Positions 1-6,124 of a stretch of 8,888 nt of DNA are shown here, one piece after another (within the stretch, counting starts at the first letter, position 1; each line of letters opens with the position of its first letter). Source of the stretch: Bifidobacteriaceae bacterium (GTDB taxonomy: Bacteria; Actinomycetota; Actinomycetes; Actinomycetales; WQXJ01); the NCBI GenBank assembly GCA_031261885.1, contig JAISIU010000111.1, positions 1 to 8,888 on the forward strand, given 5' to 3'. A program made the translations under genes and the position numbers. Under the pieces are notes generated by a model. The model saw only the letters and a program-made list of their open reading frames with translations. It was not told where the DNA came from and made no database searches.

Positions 1-137
1 GCCTCGACGTAGTCGTCGATGTCGGGCACCTCCATGACGTTCGCGGCGCGCACCTCGCGCCCGAGCCCGGCCTGACCGGCCACGACCGTCGCCCCGGCCA
101 ACTCGGGCAGGGCGAGCGCCGCGCGCAGCGTCAACAC
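1..137 (-). CDS. pucR: PucR-family transcriptional regulator, N-terminal fragment (cut by left edge)
   Basis: Reading the minus strand from the GTG at 137 gives 45 codons beginning (M)LTLRAALALPELAGATVV and continuing through GREVRAANVMEVPDIDDYVE. This is the usual opening of the PucR N-terminal domain: an MLTLRDLL-like start, a small-residue turn, then the V-MEVPDI segment. Full PucR proteins add a central GGDEF-like region and a C-terminal helix-turn-helix; both lie outside the window. The family controls purine and ureide catabolism in Bacillus and is common as a local regulator in actinobacteria. The GTG start is chosen because an AAAGGAG lies 7 nt upstream and the protein then begins exactly where the family does. 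The gene is divergent from the allH-fdrA operon and shares its control region, so it is the likely regulator of that operon. Whether it activates or represses cannot be seen. Confidence 0.82.
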   Translation of the reverse strand, partial: MLTLRAALALPELAGATVVAGQAGLGREVRAANVMEVPDIDDYVE

Positions 138-144
138 GGGACCG

Positions 145-151
145 CTCCTTT
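145..151 (-). promoter_or_regulatory. Shine-Dalgarno of pucR
   Basis: The minus strand reads AAAGGAG here, 7 nt before the GTG at 137. It is the strongest ribosome-binding site at this end and decides the GTG start over the TTG codon immediately after it. Confidence 0.75.
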
Positions 152-166
152 CCGGACACCACGTTG

Positions 167-183
167 TTGTCCTTTTAGGACAA
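167..183. promoter_or_regulatory. 17-bp perfect palindrome, candidate operator
   Basis: TTGTCCT-TTT-AGGACAA: two perfect 7-bp arms around a 3-bp centre, in the divergent region between pucR and allH. It is AT-rich against a very GC-rich background, and its size and symmetry are those of a site for a dimeric DNA-binding protein. It lies 30-46 bp upstream of the pucR start and about 80-95 bp upstream of the proposed allH start. It overlaps a possible pucR -10 box, which would suit autoregulation. The cognate protein is inferred; it may be PucR or an unlinked regulator. The loop is too short and T-runs are absent, so a terminator is unlikely. A weaker pair, GGACA at 154-158 and TGTCC at 168-172, shares one arm. 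Confidence 0.6.
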
Positions 184-185
184 TA
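180..185 (-). promoter_or_regulatory. Possible -10 box for pucR
   Basis: The minus strand reads TATTGT, matching the TAnnnT pattern. No good -35 hexamer is visible 16-19 bp further upstream. It would start transcription near position 173 with a leader of about 36 nt that contains the ribosome-binding site. The 17-bp palindrome would cover this box and the start point. Weak evidence, based on one hexamer. Confidence 0.3.
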
Positions 186-248
186 CCGCAGCGCTCAGGC
201 CCGGGATTTTGAGCCATTTCGCATGCGGTGCCACGGGCCGATCTTCAC

Positions 249-254
249 TAACCT
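249..254 (+). promoter_or_regulatory. Possible -10 box giving a leaderless allH transcript
   Basis: TAACCT fits TAnnnT and ends 7 nt before the ATG at 262. Transcription would then begin at or next to the start codon, a common arrangement in actinobacteria. No purine-rich Shine-Dalgarno precedes the ATGs at 223, 262 or 268, which is what a leaderless message predicts. No recognisable -35 hexamer is seen. Confidence 0.35.
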
Positions 255-261
255 CTCACAT

Positions 262-1437
262 ATGCCAATGCCGACAGGTCGCATCGCCGACGCACCCCGC
301 GGGGCGCGCCGTGGGTGCTGGCCCGAGGCGTCCAGCAACCGGGCGGGCGCCACCGTCACCGTCGACGCGGCGCTCACCCGGTGCGGCTGGTTCGGGCCCC
401 TCGCCACGCCAGGCCACCCGGCCGGGTCTGCCAACCCGGTCGGCGGCGCGGCCCGGGACCCGAACCGGCCCGCGGCACCGTCCCTGACACTCCTCCACCT
501 CTCGCCGGACGCCGCCGTGTTCCGCGCCCCCGACGACACGCTCCTGACGGCCGCCGGCCCCGGCCGCTGGCTCGTGCCCGGCGGCATCCACGTCACCGAC
601 CGGGCGGCCTGGGACCGGCTGCTGGCCGCCTGCCGGGCCGCCGGCCCGGGCGCCGCCGTCAGCCTCGCGGCCTGGTGGGCCGGGCTCGGCCCCGCCGCCG
701 TCGCCACCGTCGACCTGACCCTGCCCAGTGCCGACCCCCGGACCGTCCACATCGACCGCCGGGCCGCACGGGCCACGGCCGAATGGGCCTGGGACGCTCC
801 CGCCCTCCCGGCCGGCCCGGCCGGGCTGCGCCGCGCCGCGCTCGCGAACGGCGCCGCCCTGGCCGAAGCCCTACGACCCGGCCCCGCGCCCGGCCGGACG
901 AACCAGCGCGACCCCCGTTCCGGCATCGGACACCACCCCGTGAACCTCCCGCCAAGCGCAAGCCCGCGTTCCGGCATCGGACACCTCCCAGCCGGCGGGC
1001 CCAGTCCGCTGACCGGAGCGCTGACGGCGCTCATCGGCGCCGGCCCCGGCACGACCCCGACCGGCGACGACGTCATCGCCGGCTACCTCGCGGGCGCCCG
1101 CGCCGCCGGCCGCCGCGCCGCCGCCCGCCGCCTCGCCGCCGCGCTGCCGCCGCTGCTGGACCGCACCACGGCGGCCTCGCGCCACGAGCTGCGCGCCGCC
1201 GCCGCCGGGCGCTTCTCCGAACCCCTGCTCGCCCTCGCGGCCCGCCTGACCAGGCCCCGCACCGGCCGAGCCCCGGACCTGGAGCCGCTGCTCACGAGGC
1301 TCGGCACGTGGGGCGCGACCTCGGGCCGCGACCAGGCCTGGGGCCTCATCCTCGGGCTCACGGGCCGGGCCCCGGGCCCTCGCCCTCTCACACCGCCGGC
1401 CGCCGCGGCCGCCACCACCATGGAAGGACAGGCATGA
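262..1437 (+). CDS. allH: AllH / DUF2877 subunit of FdrA-AllG-AllH carbamoyltransferase
   Basis: About 391 residues. The family hallmark is present at residues 259-270 (GAGPGTTPTGDD, compare GxGxGLTPSGDD), followed by IAGYLAGA, a helical Ala/Arg-rich stretch, and the late WGATSGRDQAWG segment around residue 350, as in E. coli YlbF/AllH. In E. coli this protein, with FdrA and AllG, has been reported to form oxamate carbamoyltransferase; the individual role of AllH is not clear. The protein is long: E. coli AllH is about 270 residues. The excess is an N-terminal extension of roughly 70 residues and a Pro/Gly-rich insert at about 205-250 containing a duplicated RSGIGH. Third-position GC is high from about 290 on, so the start lies near there. 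ATG 262 is preferred because of a -10-like box 7 nt upstream; ATG 223 and ATG 268 are alternatives. The stop overlaps fdrA by ATGA. Confidence 0.8.
   Translation: MPMPTGRIADAPRGARRGCWPEASSNRAGATVTVDAALTRCGWFGPLATPGHPAGSANPVGGAARDPNRPAAPSLTLLHLSPDAAVFRAPDDTLLTAAGPGRWLVPGGIHVTDRAAWDRLLAACRAAGPGAAVSLAAWWAGLGPAAVATVDLTLPSADPRTVHIDRRAARATAEWAWDAPALPAGPAGLRRAALANGAALAEALRPGPAPGRTNQRDPRSGIGHHPVNLPPSASPRSGIGHLPAGGPSPLTGALTALIGAGPGTTPTGDDVIAGYLAGARAAGRRAAARRLAAALPPLLDRTTAASRHELRAAAAGRFSEPLLALAARLTRPRTGRAPDLEPLLTRLGTWGATSGRDQAWGLILGLTGRAPGPRPLTPPAAAAATTMEGQA
916..985 (+). repeat. 19-bp direct repeat pair, 51 nt apart, inside allH
   Basis: CGTTCCGGCATCGGACACC occurs at 916-934 and identically at 967-985, separated by 32 nt. 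The period of 51 nt is a multiple of three, so each copy encodes RSGIGH (residues 219-224 and 236-241) and the frame is kept. The repeats fall in a Pro/Gly-rich stretch with no counterpart in the short AllH proteins, just before the conserved GAGPGTTPTGDD motif. The copies may mark a small in-frame insertion or a short interspersed repeat. A shortened relative, TTCCGGACACCAC, sits at 150-162 beside the pucR ribosome-binding site, and may be chance. Confidence 0.8.
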
Positions 1438-2936
1438 GTCAGAACCCGGCGGGGGACCAGCCCCCGCTGCACGTGGAGACCTACCCGCACCTGTACCGCG
1501 ACTCGGTCGCGCTCATGGCGCTGGCCGCGGGCCTCGAGAAGCTCGACGGCGTCGCCAAGGCCGGGGCCGTCATGGCCACGCCCGCCAACCTTGGCATCCT
1601 GGCCCGCTCCGACATGCTGCCCCCGGACCTCGACCCCGCCCCGGACGACCTGCTCGTCGCCGTGCGCGCCGAGGGCCCCGAAGCGCTCGCGGCCGCGCTG
1701 GAACAGGCCCGCCATGAACTGCTCGACGCGGCCCCGGCCAGCGGCGGGCCGGGCGGGCCGGCCGAACAGCCGCCGCGCACCGTCGCCGAGGGCATCGCGG
1801 CCTGCCCCGAGGACGCCCCGGCCGGCCTCGTCGCGGTCTCCGTGCCCGGCACCTACGCCGCCGTCGTGGCCCAGCAGGCGCTGGCCTCGGGCCAGCACGT
1901 CTTCTGCTTCTCCGACAACGTCACGCTGGAAGACGAGGTCGCCCTGAAGGCCCGCGCGGCCGCCGCTGGCCTCCTGTTCATGGGCCCGGACTGCGGCACC
2001 GCGCAGCTCGACGGCGTCCGGCTCGGCTTCACGAACGCCGTCCGCCCGGGCCCGGCCGGGATCGTGGCCGCCGCCGGGACGGGCGCGCAGGAGCTCGCCT
2101 GCCTCATTGACCGCGCGGGCGGCGGCGTCTCCCACATCATCGGCGTGGGCGGCCGCGACCTGTCCGACGCCGTGGGCGGCCGGATGACGCTTCAAGCCGT
2201 GGACCGGCTCGCCGCCGACCCGGCCACGGGCGTGATCGCCGTCGTGTCCAAACCGCCGGCGCCGGCCGTCGCCCAGCGCCTCATGGAGCGGCTCGCGGCC
2301 GTCCGGGAACAGTCCGGCAAACCCGTCGTGGCCTGCCTCTTGGGGGTGGACGATGCCGGCGGGTCGCCTTCCGTGGTGGTCCGCGACACGCTGGAGGGCG
2401 GGGCCGAGGCAGTCGTGGCTGCGCTCGGCCTCACACTGCCCGACGATGAGCTGGCCGCCCCGCGCCCGGCCGTGCCGGGCGGCGTGCTCGGCCTGTACAC
2501 GGGCGGCACCCTGGCCGCGGAGGCCAAGCTGCTGCTCGGCCGCGCCGGCGTGCCCCACGAGGTCCTCGACCTCGGCGACGACCAGTACACGCAGGGCCGG
2601 CCGCACCCGATGATCGACCCGGAGCTCCGGGCCGAATGGGTGGCCCGCGCGGGGGAGCGGCCCGACCTCGGCGTGATCCTCGTCGACGTGGTGCTCGGCG
2701 CGGGCAGCGCCGCCGACCCGGCCGGGCCGCTGGCGGACGCCATCGCCGCGGCCACGCGCGCCGCCCGCGCCGCCGGGCGCGACCTGAGAACCGTCGCCAC
2801 CGTGGTGGGCGCCGACGCCGACCCGCAGGACCCGGCCGGGCAGATCGCCCGGCTGAAGGCCGCCAGCGCGGCCGTGACCAGGCGCAACGCGGCGGCCGTG
2901 CGCGCCGCCATCGCACTCGTGGGAGGCCCCCGATGA
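1434..2936 (+). CDS. fdrA: FdrA/AllF, succinyl-CoA-synthetase-like subunit of ureide carbamoyltransferase
   Basis: 500 residues. The succinyl-CoA-synthetase-like (SucD) fold is recognisable: VSVPGTYAAVVAQQAL leads to FCFSDNV, then MGPDCGTA at residues 183-190, GTGAQE at 215-220 and GVGGRDLSDAVGG from 237, with a second Rossmann-like part starting GLYTGGTLAAEAK near 353. The GPDCGTA and GTGxQE forms separate FdrA from true SucD (GPNCPG, GTLTYE). E. coli FdrA, about 555 residues, has been reported as part of oxamate carbamoyltransferase: oxalurate plus phosphate gives oxamate plus carbamoyl phosphate. The enzyme is expected in the cytoplasm. ATG 1434 is supported by AAGGA 5 nt upstream (1424-1428) and the ATGA overlap with allH. 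The open frame continues upstream to 315, but that part is shadow sequence inside allH. The stop overlaps allG by ATGA. No key motif appears missing. Confidence 0.9.
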   Translation: MSQNPAGDQPPLHVETYPHLYRDSVALMALAAGLEKLDGVAKAGAVMATPANLGILARSDMLPPDLDPAPDDLLVAVRAEGPEALAAALEQARHELLDAAPASGGPGGPAEQPPRTVAEGIAACPEDAPAGLVAVSVPGTYAAVVAQQALASGQHVFCFSDNVTLEDEVALKARAAAAGLLFMGPDCGTAQLDGVRLGFTNAVRPGPAGIVAAAGTGAQELACLIDRAGGGVSHIIGVGGRDLSDAVGGRMTLQAVDRLAADPATGVIAVVSKPPAPAVAQRLMERLAAVREQSGKPVVACLLGVDDAGGSPSVVVRDTLEGGAEAVVAALGLTLPDDELAAPRPAVPGGVLGLYTGGTLAAEAKLLLGRAGVPHEVLDLGDDQYTQGRPHPMIDPELRAEWVARAGERPDLGVILVDVVLGAGSAADPAGPLADAIAAATRAARAAGRDLRTVATVVGADADPQDPAGQIARLKAASAAVTRRNAAAVRAAIALVGGPR

Positions 2937-4360
2937 TCCTGTCCGATTCCACCACGGTCCTGAACGCCGGCCTCCCCTCGATCACCGAGGCCGTGCCCCG
3001 AGCCCGCGTGCTCCAGCTCAACTGGCGCCCGCCGGCCTTCGGCGACCCGGCCGCCGCCCGCCTCATGGCGAGCCTCCAAACCCCGGCGGTCGAGGCCGCG
3101 AACCGGGAGGCGATCGCGGCCGTCCACGCCGTGCGCCCCAAACTGGTCGACGTCCGCCCGGCCCGCGAGGCGATCGGCTTCCTCGCCTCCGGCCGCCGCC
3201 TGCTCCACGCCGGCCCGCCCATCGCCATCGAAGACATGGCCGACCCGGTGCGCGGCGCGCTGATCGGCGCCTGCCTGCTCGAAGGCTGGGCCGCCACCCC
3301 GGAGGCGGCCGCCCAGCTCCTCGACTCGGGCGCCGTCGAGGTCGCCCCCTGCCACCACCACCACGCGGTCGGGCCGATGGCCGGGGTCGTCGCCCCGTCC
3401 ATGCCCGTCGTCGTCGTGACCGACCCGGAGCACACGGGCACGCGCTGCGCCTACGCCACGCTGAACGAGGGCCTCGGCAAGGCGCTGCGCTTCGGCGCCT
3501 ACGACGCCGACGTCCTGGCCCGCCTCCGCTGGATGGGCGGCACGCTCGGCCCCGTCCTGTCCGAGGTGTTGCACCAGGCCGGGCCCATCGACCTGACCGC
3601 GCTGATCGCCCAGGGCCTGACGATGGGCGACGAGGGCCACAACCGCGTGGTCGCCACGACCTCCCTGCTGGCCCGCCGCCTCGCCCCCGTGCTGGCCGGC
3701 CTCGGCGCCCGCGGCGTCGAGGTGATGCGGTTCCTGGCCGACAACGACCACTTCGCGCTGAACATCTCGATGGCCTCCGCCAAACTGGCCGTCGACACCG
3801 CGGCCGGCTGGCCCGGCTCCACGCTCGTGACGGCCATGGCCCGCAACGGCGTCGAGTTCGGCCTGCGCGTCGCCGCGACCGAGGACCGGTGGTTCACGGC
3901 CCCCGTCGGCCCGGCCGACGGCCTGTTCTTCCCCGGCTACGGCCCGGCCGACGCGAACCCCGACCTCGGCGAATCCGCGATCACGGAGACGCTCGGCATC
4001 GGCGGCTTCGCGATGGCGGCCGCGCCGGCCATCACGCGGTTCGTCGGCGGCACCCCGGCCGACGCGCTCGCGAACTCGATCGAGATGGCCCGCATCACGG
4101 TGTCGCGCCACCCCGTCTACCAGCTGCCCGCCCTCGGGTTCGTCGGCTCGCCCTCCGGCATCGACGTCCTGAAGGTGCTCGACACCGGCATCCTGCCGCT
4201 CATCAACACCGGGATCGCACACAAGAAGGCTGGAGTCGGCCAGATCGGCGCCGGCGTGGTCCGCGCCCCCCAAGAAGTGTTCCTGAAAGCGATCGGCCCG
4301 CTCGCCGGCGCGATCGGCGGGACCGTGGACGATGCCGGCGGGGGAGGAACGCTGCCATGA
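2933..4360 (+). CDS. allG: AllG / DUF1116 subunit of FdrA-AllG-AllH carbamoyltransferase
   Basis: 475 residues, somewhat longer than E. coli YlbE/AllG (about 420) but typical of the wider DUF1116 family. Conserved blocks run in family order: VLNAGLPSITEAVPRA at the N-terminus, LNWRPPAFGD, then PCHHHHAVGPMAGV with C140 and H141-H144, ATLNEGLGKALRFGAY, LTMGDEGHNR, FLADNDHFALNISMASAK around 267-284, and FFPGYGPADANPDLGESAI from 332. The His/Cys cluster and the NDHF block are the likely functional centres, but their chemistry is not established by the sequence. GGGAGG (2921-2926) stands 6 nt before the ATG, and the start overlaps the fdrA stop by ATGA. The stop overlaps the carbamate kinase start the same way, so AllG should be made in step with both neighbours. 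It is the most strongly conserved marker of this operon type. Confidence 0.9.
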   Translation: MILSDSTTVLNAGLPSITEAVPRARVLQLNWRPPAFGDPAAARLMASLQTPAVEAANREAIAAVHAVRPKLVDVRPAREAIGFLASGRRLLHAGPPIAIEDMADPVRGALIGACLLEGWAATPEAAAQLLDSGAVEVAPCHHHHAVGPMAGVVAPSMPVVVVTDPEHTGTRCAYATLNEGLGKALRFGAYDADVLARLRWMGGTLGPVLSEVLHQAGPIDLTALIAQGLTMGDEGHNRVVATTSLLARRLAPVLAGLGARGVEVMRFLADNDHFALNISMASAKLAVDTAAGWPGSTLVTAMARNGVEFGLRVAATEDRWFTAPVGPADGLFFPGYGPADANPDLGESAITETLGIGGFAMAAAPAITRFVGGTPADALANSIEMARITVSRHPVYQLPALGFVGSPSGIDVLKVLDTGILPLINTGIAHKKAGVGQIGAGVVRAPQEVFLKAIGPLAGAIGGTVDDAGGGGTLP

Positions 4361-5361
4361 CCGGGCCCACCGTCGTCGCCATCGGCGGCAACGCGCTGGT
4401 CCGCGAGGGCGAGACCGGCGCGCTCGACCGGCAGCTCGACCGCGCCCGGCAGGTGGCCGCGCCGGTCGCGGCGGCCTGCGCGCGCGGCCAGGCCGTCGTG
4501 CTGACGCACGGCAACGGGCCACAGGTCGGGTTCATCTTGAGGCGCGGCGAGCTCGTGGGCGACGAAGCCCAGGTCGAAGGCCTGCCGGACCTGCCGCTGT
4601 GGCTGGCCGTGGCCGACTCCCAGGGCGGCATGGGCCACATCCTGTGCGTCGCGCTCGACGCGGCCCTTAAGGCCCAGGGCGTGTCCAGCCCCGCAGCCGT
4701 CATCCTCACCCACGCCGTCGTCGACCCGGCCGACCCAGCCTTCGCCGACCCGGTCAAACCGATCGGCGGACTGCTCGACGGCACCGGCGCCCAAACCGGG
4801 GCCGCGCGGGCCGGCTGGCGCGTCCGGCCCGCCGCCGGCGGCCGCTACCGGCGCGTCGTCGCGAGCCCGGCGCCGCTCTGCATCGTCGAGGCCGAACACG
4901 TCGCCCGCCTGGCCCGCCCCGGCACCGTCGTCGTCGCGGCCGGCGGCGGCGGCATCGCCGTGACGGACGGCCCGGACGGGCCGCTGGCCGTCGACGCCGT
5001 CATCGACAAGGACCGCTCCAGCGCCCTCCTGGCCCGCCAGATCGGGGCCGGCCGGTTGGTCCTCGTGACGAGCGTGCCCCAGGTGGTGCGCGGCTTCGGC
5101 ACCCCGGACGCCCGCCCCCTCGCCCGGGTCGGCGTCGCCCAGCTCGGCGCCCTGGCCGCCGGCGGCGAGTTCGACGCCGGATCCATGGGCCCGAAGGTCG
5201 AGGCCGCCTGCGGCTTCGTTCAGGCGACGGGCGGCGAGGCCCAGATCTGCGACCTCGCGGGACTCGCCCCCGTCCTGGCCGAAGACCAAGGCGCCGTCTG
5301 CACCCGGGTTGTTCCGACATCGTCCATCCATTCCCACCACCCATCCGAGGAGACCCCATGA
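4357..5361 (+). CDS. arcC: Carbamate kinase (carbamoyl phosphate + ADP to ATP + carbamate)
   Basis: 334 residues of the amino-acid-kinase fold. Motifs seen: VVAIGGNAL at 6-14 (phosphate-binding glycines), VLTHGNGPQVG at 48-58, the AAGGGGIAV turn, VDAVIDKDRSSALLA from 212 and GSMGPKVEAA from 275. These are the ATP- and carbamoyl-phosphate-binding elements of carbamate kinase. The enzyme harvests the carbamoyl phosphate released by the upstream carbamoyltransferase as ATP, leaving carbamate that breaks down to NH3 and CO2. In context it is the counterpart of E. coli AllK (YbcF) rather than of the arginine-deiminase ArcC; no arginine deiminase genes are nearby. Start at ATG 4357: GGGGAGGA lies upstream and the codon overlaps the allG stop. 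The family is about 310 residues, so the last ~20 residues (from TRVVPTSS) are an extra tail whose codons also carry the ribosome-binding site of the next gene. Confidence 0.94.
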   Translation: MTGPTVVAIGGNALVREGETGALDRQLDRARQVAAPVAAACARGQAVVLTHGNGPQVGFILRRGELVGDEAQVEGLPDLPLWLAVADSQGGMGHILCVALDAALKAQGVSSPAAVILTHAVVDPADPAFADPVKPIGGLLDGTGAQTGAARAGWRVRPAAGGRYRRVVASPAPLCIVEAEHVARLARPGTVVVAAGGGGIAVTDGPDGPLAVDAVIDKDRSSALLARQIGAGRLVLVTSVPQVVRGFGTPDARPLARVGVAQLGALAAGGEFDAGSMGPKVEAACGFVQATGGEAQICDLAGLAPVLAEDQGAVCTRVVPTSSIHSHHPSEETP

Positions 5362-6017
5362 AACAAATACCGGCCCAGCCCTACCCCTACCCGCTGCCCG
5401 ACCGCGGCGTCGCGCTGATCTGCATCGACTTCCAACGCGACTTCGTCGAACCCGGCGGCTTCGGCGAATCGCTCGGCAACGACGTCACCCCGCTCGGCCA
5501 AACCATCGAACCAACCAGGCGCGTGCTCGACGCCTTCCGCCGCGCCGGCCGGCCCGTCATCCACACGCGCGAAGGCCACCGCGCCGACCTCGCCGACCTC
5601 TACGACTCCAAACGCGACCGCGGCAACCCGAGCCTGAAGATCGGCGAGCCCGGCCCCATGGGCCGCCTGCTCGTCCGCGGCGAGCCCGGACACCAGATCG
5701 TCGAAGCCCTCGCGCCCGCCCCCGGCGAACCCGTCATCGACAAATCCGGCAAGGACGCCTTCTACGGCACCGACCTCGACGTCATCCTCCACGCCCGCGG
5801 CATCACCCACCTCGTGTTCACGGGCGTCACCACCGAGGTCTGCGTCCAATCGACGATGCGCGAGGCCAACGACCGCGGCTACGAATGCCTGCTGCTGGCC
5901 GACTGCACCGCCTCCTACTTCCCCGACTTCTACCGCGTCACGCTCGAAGAGATCACCGCACAAGGCGGCATCGTCGGCTGGGTCGCCACCTCTGGCGACC
6001 TGATCGCCCAGCTCTGA
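5358..6017 (+). CDS. Isochorismatase-fold cysteine hydrolase, biuret-hydrolase-like
   Basis: 219 residues. The catalytic triad of the family can be placed: D24 in ICIDFQRDF, K129 in VIDKSGKDAF, and C162 in TGVTTEVCVQSTMREAND. Spacing of K and C (33 residues) matches what I recall for biuret hydrolase (K142, C175). Other shared blocks are PYPYPLPD at the start, HTREGHRADLADL at 69-81, GEPGPMGRLLVRGEPG at 96-111 and ANDRGYECLLL at 170-180. Biuret hydrolase turns biuret into allophanate and NH3; relatives act on triuret, ureidoacrylate and N-carbamoylsarcosine. Here the enzyme probably hydrolyses an amide or carbamoyl group on the operon's substrate or on oxamate; the exact substrate cannot be read. 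GAGGAGA sits 4 nt before ATG 5358, and the start overlaps the carbamate kinase stop. True isochorismate hydrolysis is unlikely: there is no siderophore gene or carrier domain. Confidence 0.85.
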   Translation: MKQIPAQPYPYPLPDRGVALICIDFQRDFVEPGGFGESLGNDVTPLGQTIEPTRRVLDAFRRAGRPVIHTREGHRADLADLYDSKRDRGNPSLKIGEPGPMGRLLVRGEPGHQIVEALAPAPGEPVIDKSGKDAFYGTDLDVILHARGITHLVFTGVTTEVCVQSTMREANDRGYECLLLADCTASYFPDFYRVTLEEITAQGGIVGWVATSGDLIAQL

Positions 6018-6108
6018 GCTCCGAGCGCGACCCGGCCGGCCGACATCGTCCACCCCGCCCACGCTTCCCACACCAACCCATCGCGCCCACCCCCACGCGA
6101 CCCAAGCC

Positions 6109-6116
6109 AAAGGAGA
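6109..6116 (+). promoter_or_regulatory. Shine-Dalgarno of the permease gene
   Basis: AAAGGAGA 8 nt before ATG 6125 fixes the permease start. It ends a 107-nt gap (6018-6124) after the hydrolase stop, the only real gap in the cluster. The gap is C-rich and shows no hairpin with a T-run and no clear promoter, so read-through from the operon is the simplest view. Confidence 0.7.
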
Positions 6117-6124
6117 CAAAGGCC

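Noticed and set aside
916..985. CRISPR array
   Set aside because: Only two 19-nt repeats, in frame inside a gene, with no further units and no cas genes.
916..1060. allH as a pseudogene disrupted by the repeats
   Set aside because: The repeat period is a multiple of three, no stop is introduced, and the conserved motifs after it remain in frame to the correct ATGA overlap.
195..1076. Minus-strand open frame of 293 codons opposite allH
   Set aside because: It is Arg/Ala/Pro-rich with no recognisable domain, while the + strand frame shows the AllH motifs and high third-position GC. It is a GC-driven shadow.
315..1433. Upstream extension of the fdrA reading frame to 315
   Set aside because: This part is Arg/Pro-rich shadow sequence inside allH. 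FdrA similarity, the AAGGA site and the ATGA overlap all place the start at 1434.
2192..4522. Minus-strand open frame of 776 codons, and another at 1083-2606
   Set aside because: They run antisense across well-identified fdrA and allG, have low-complexity composition and no family motifs.
4357..5361. Carbamate kinase as part of an arginine deiminase pathway
   Set aside because: No arginine deiminase, ornithine carbamoyltransferase or arginine antiporter in the window; the gene is coupled to allG instead.
5358..6017. Isochorismatase of siderophore or phenazine synthesis
   Set aside because: No carrier-protein domain, no isochorismate synthase or siderophore genes nearby, and closer block similarity to biuret hydrolase.
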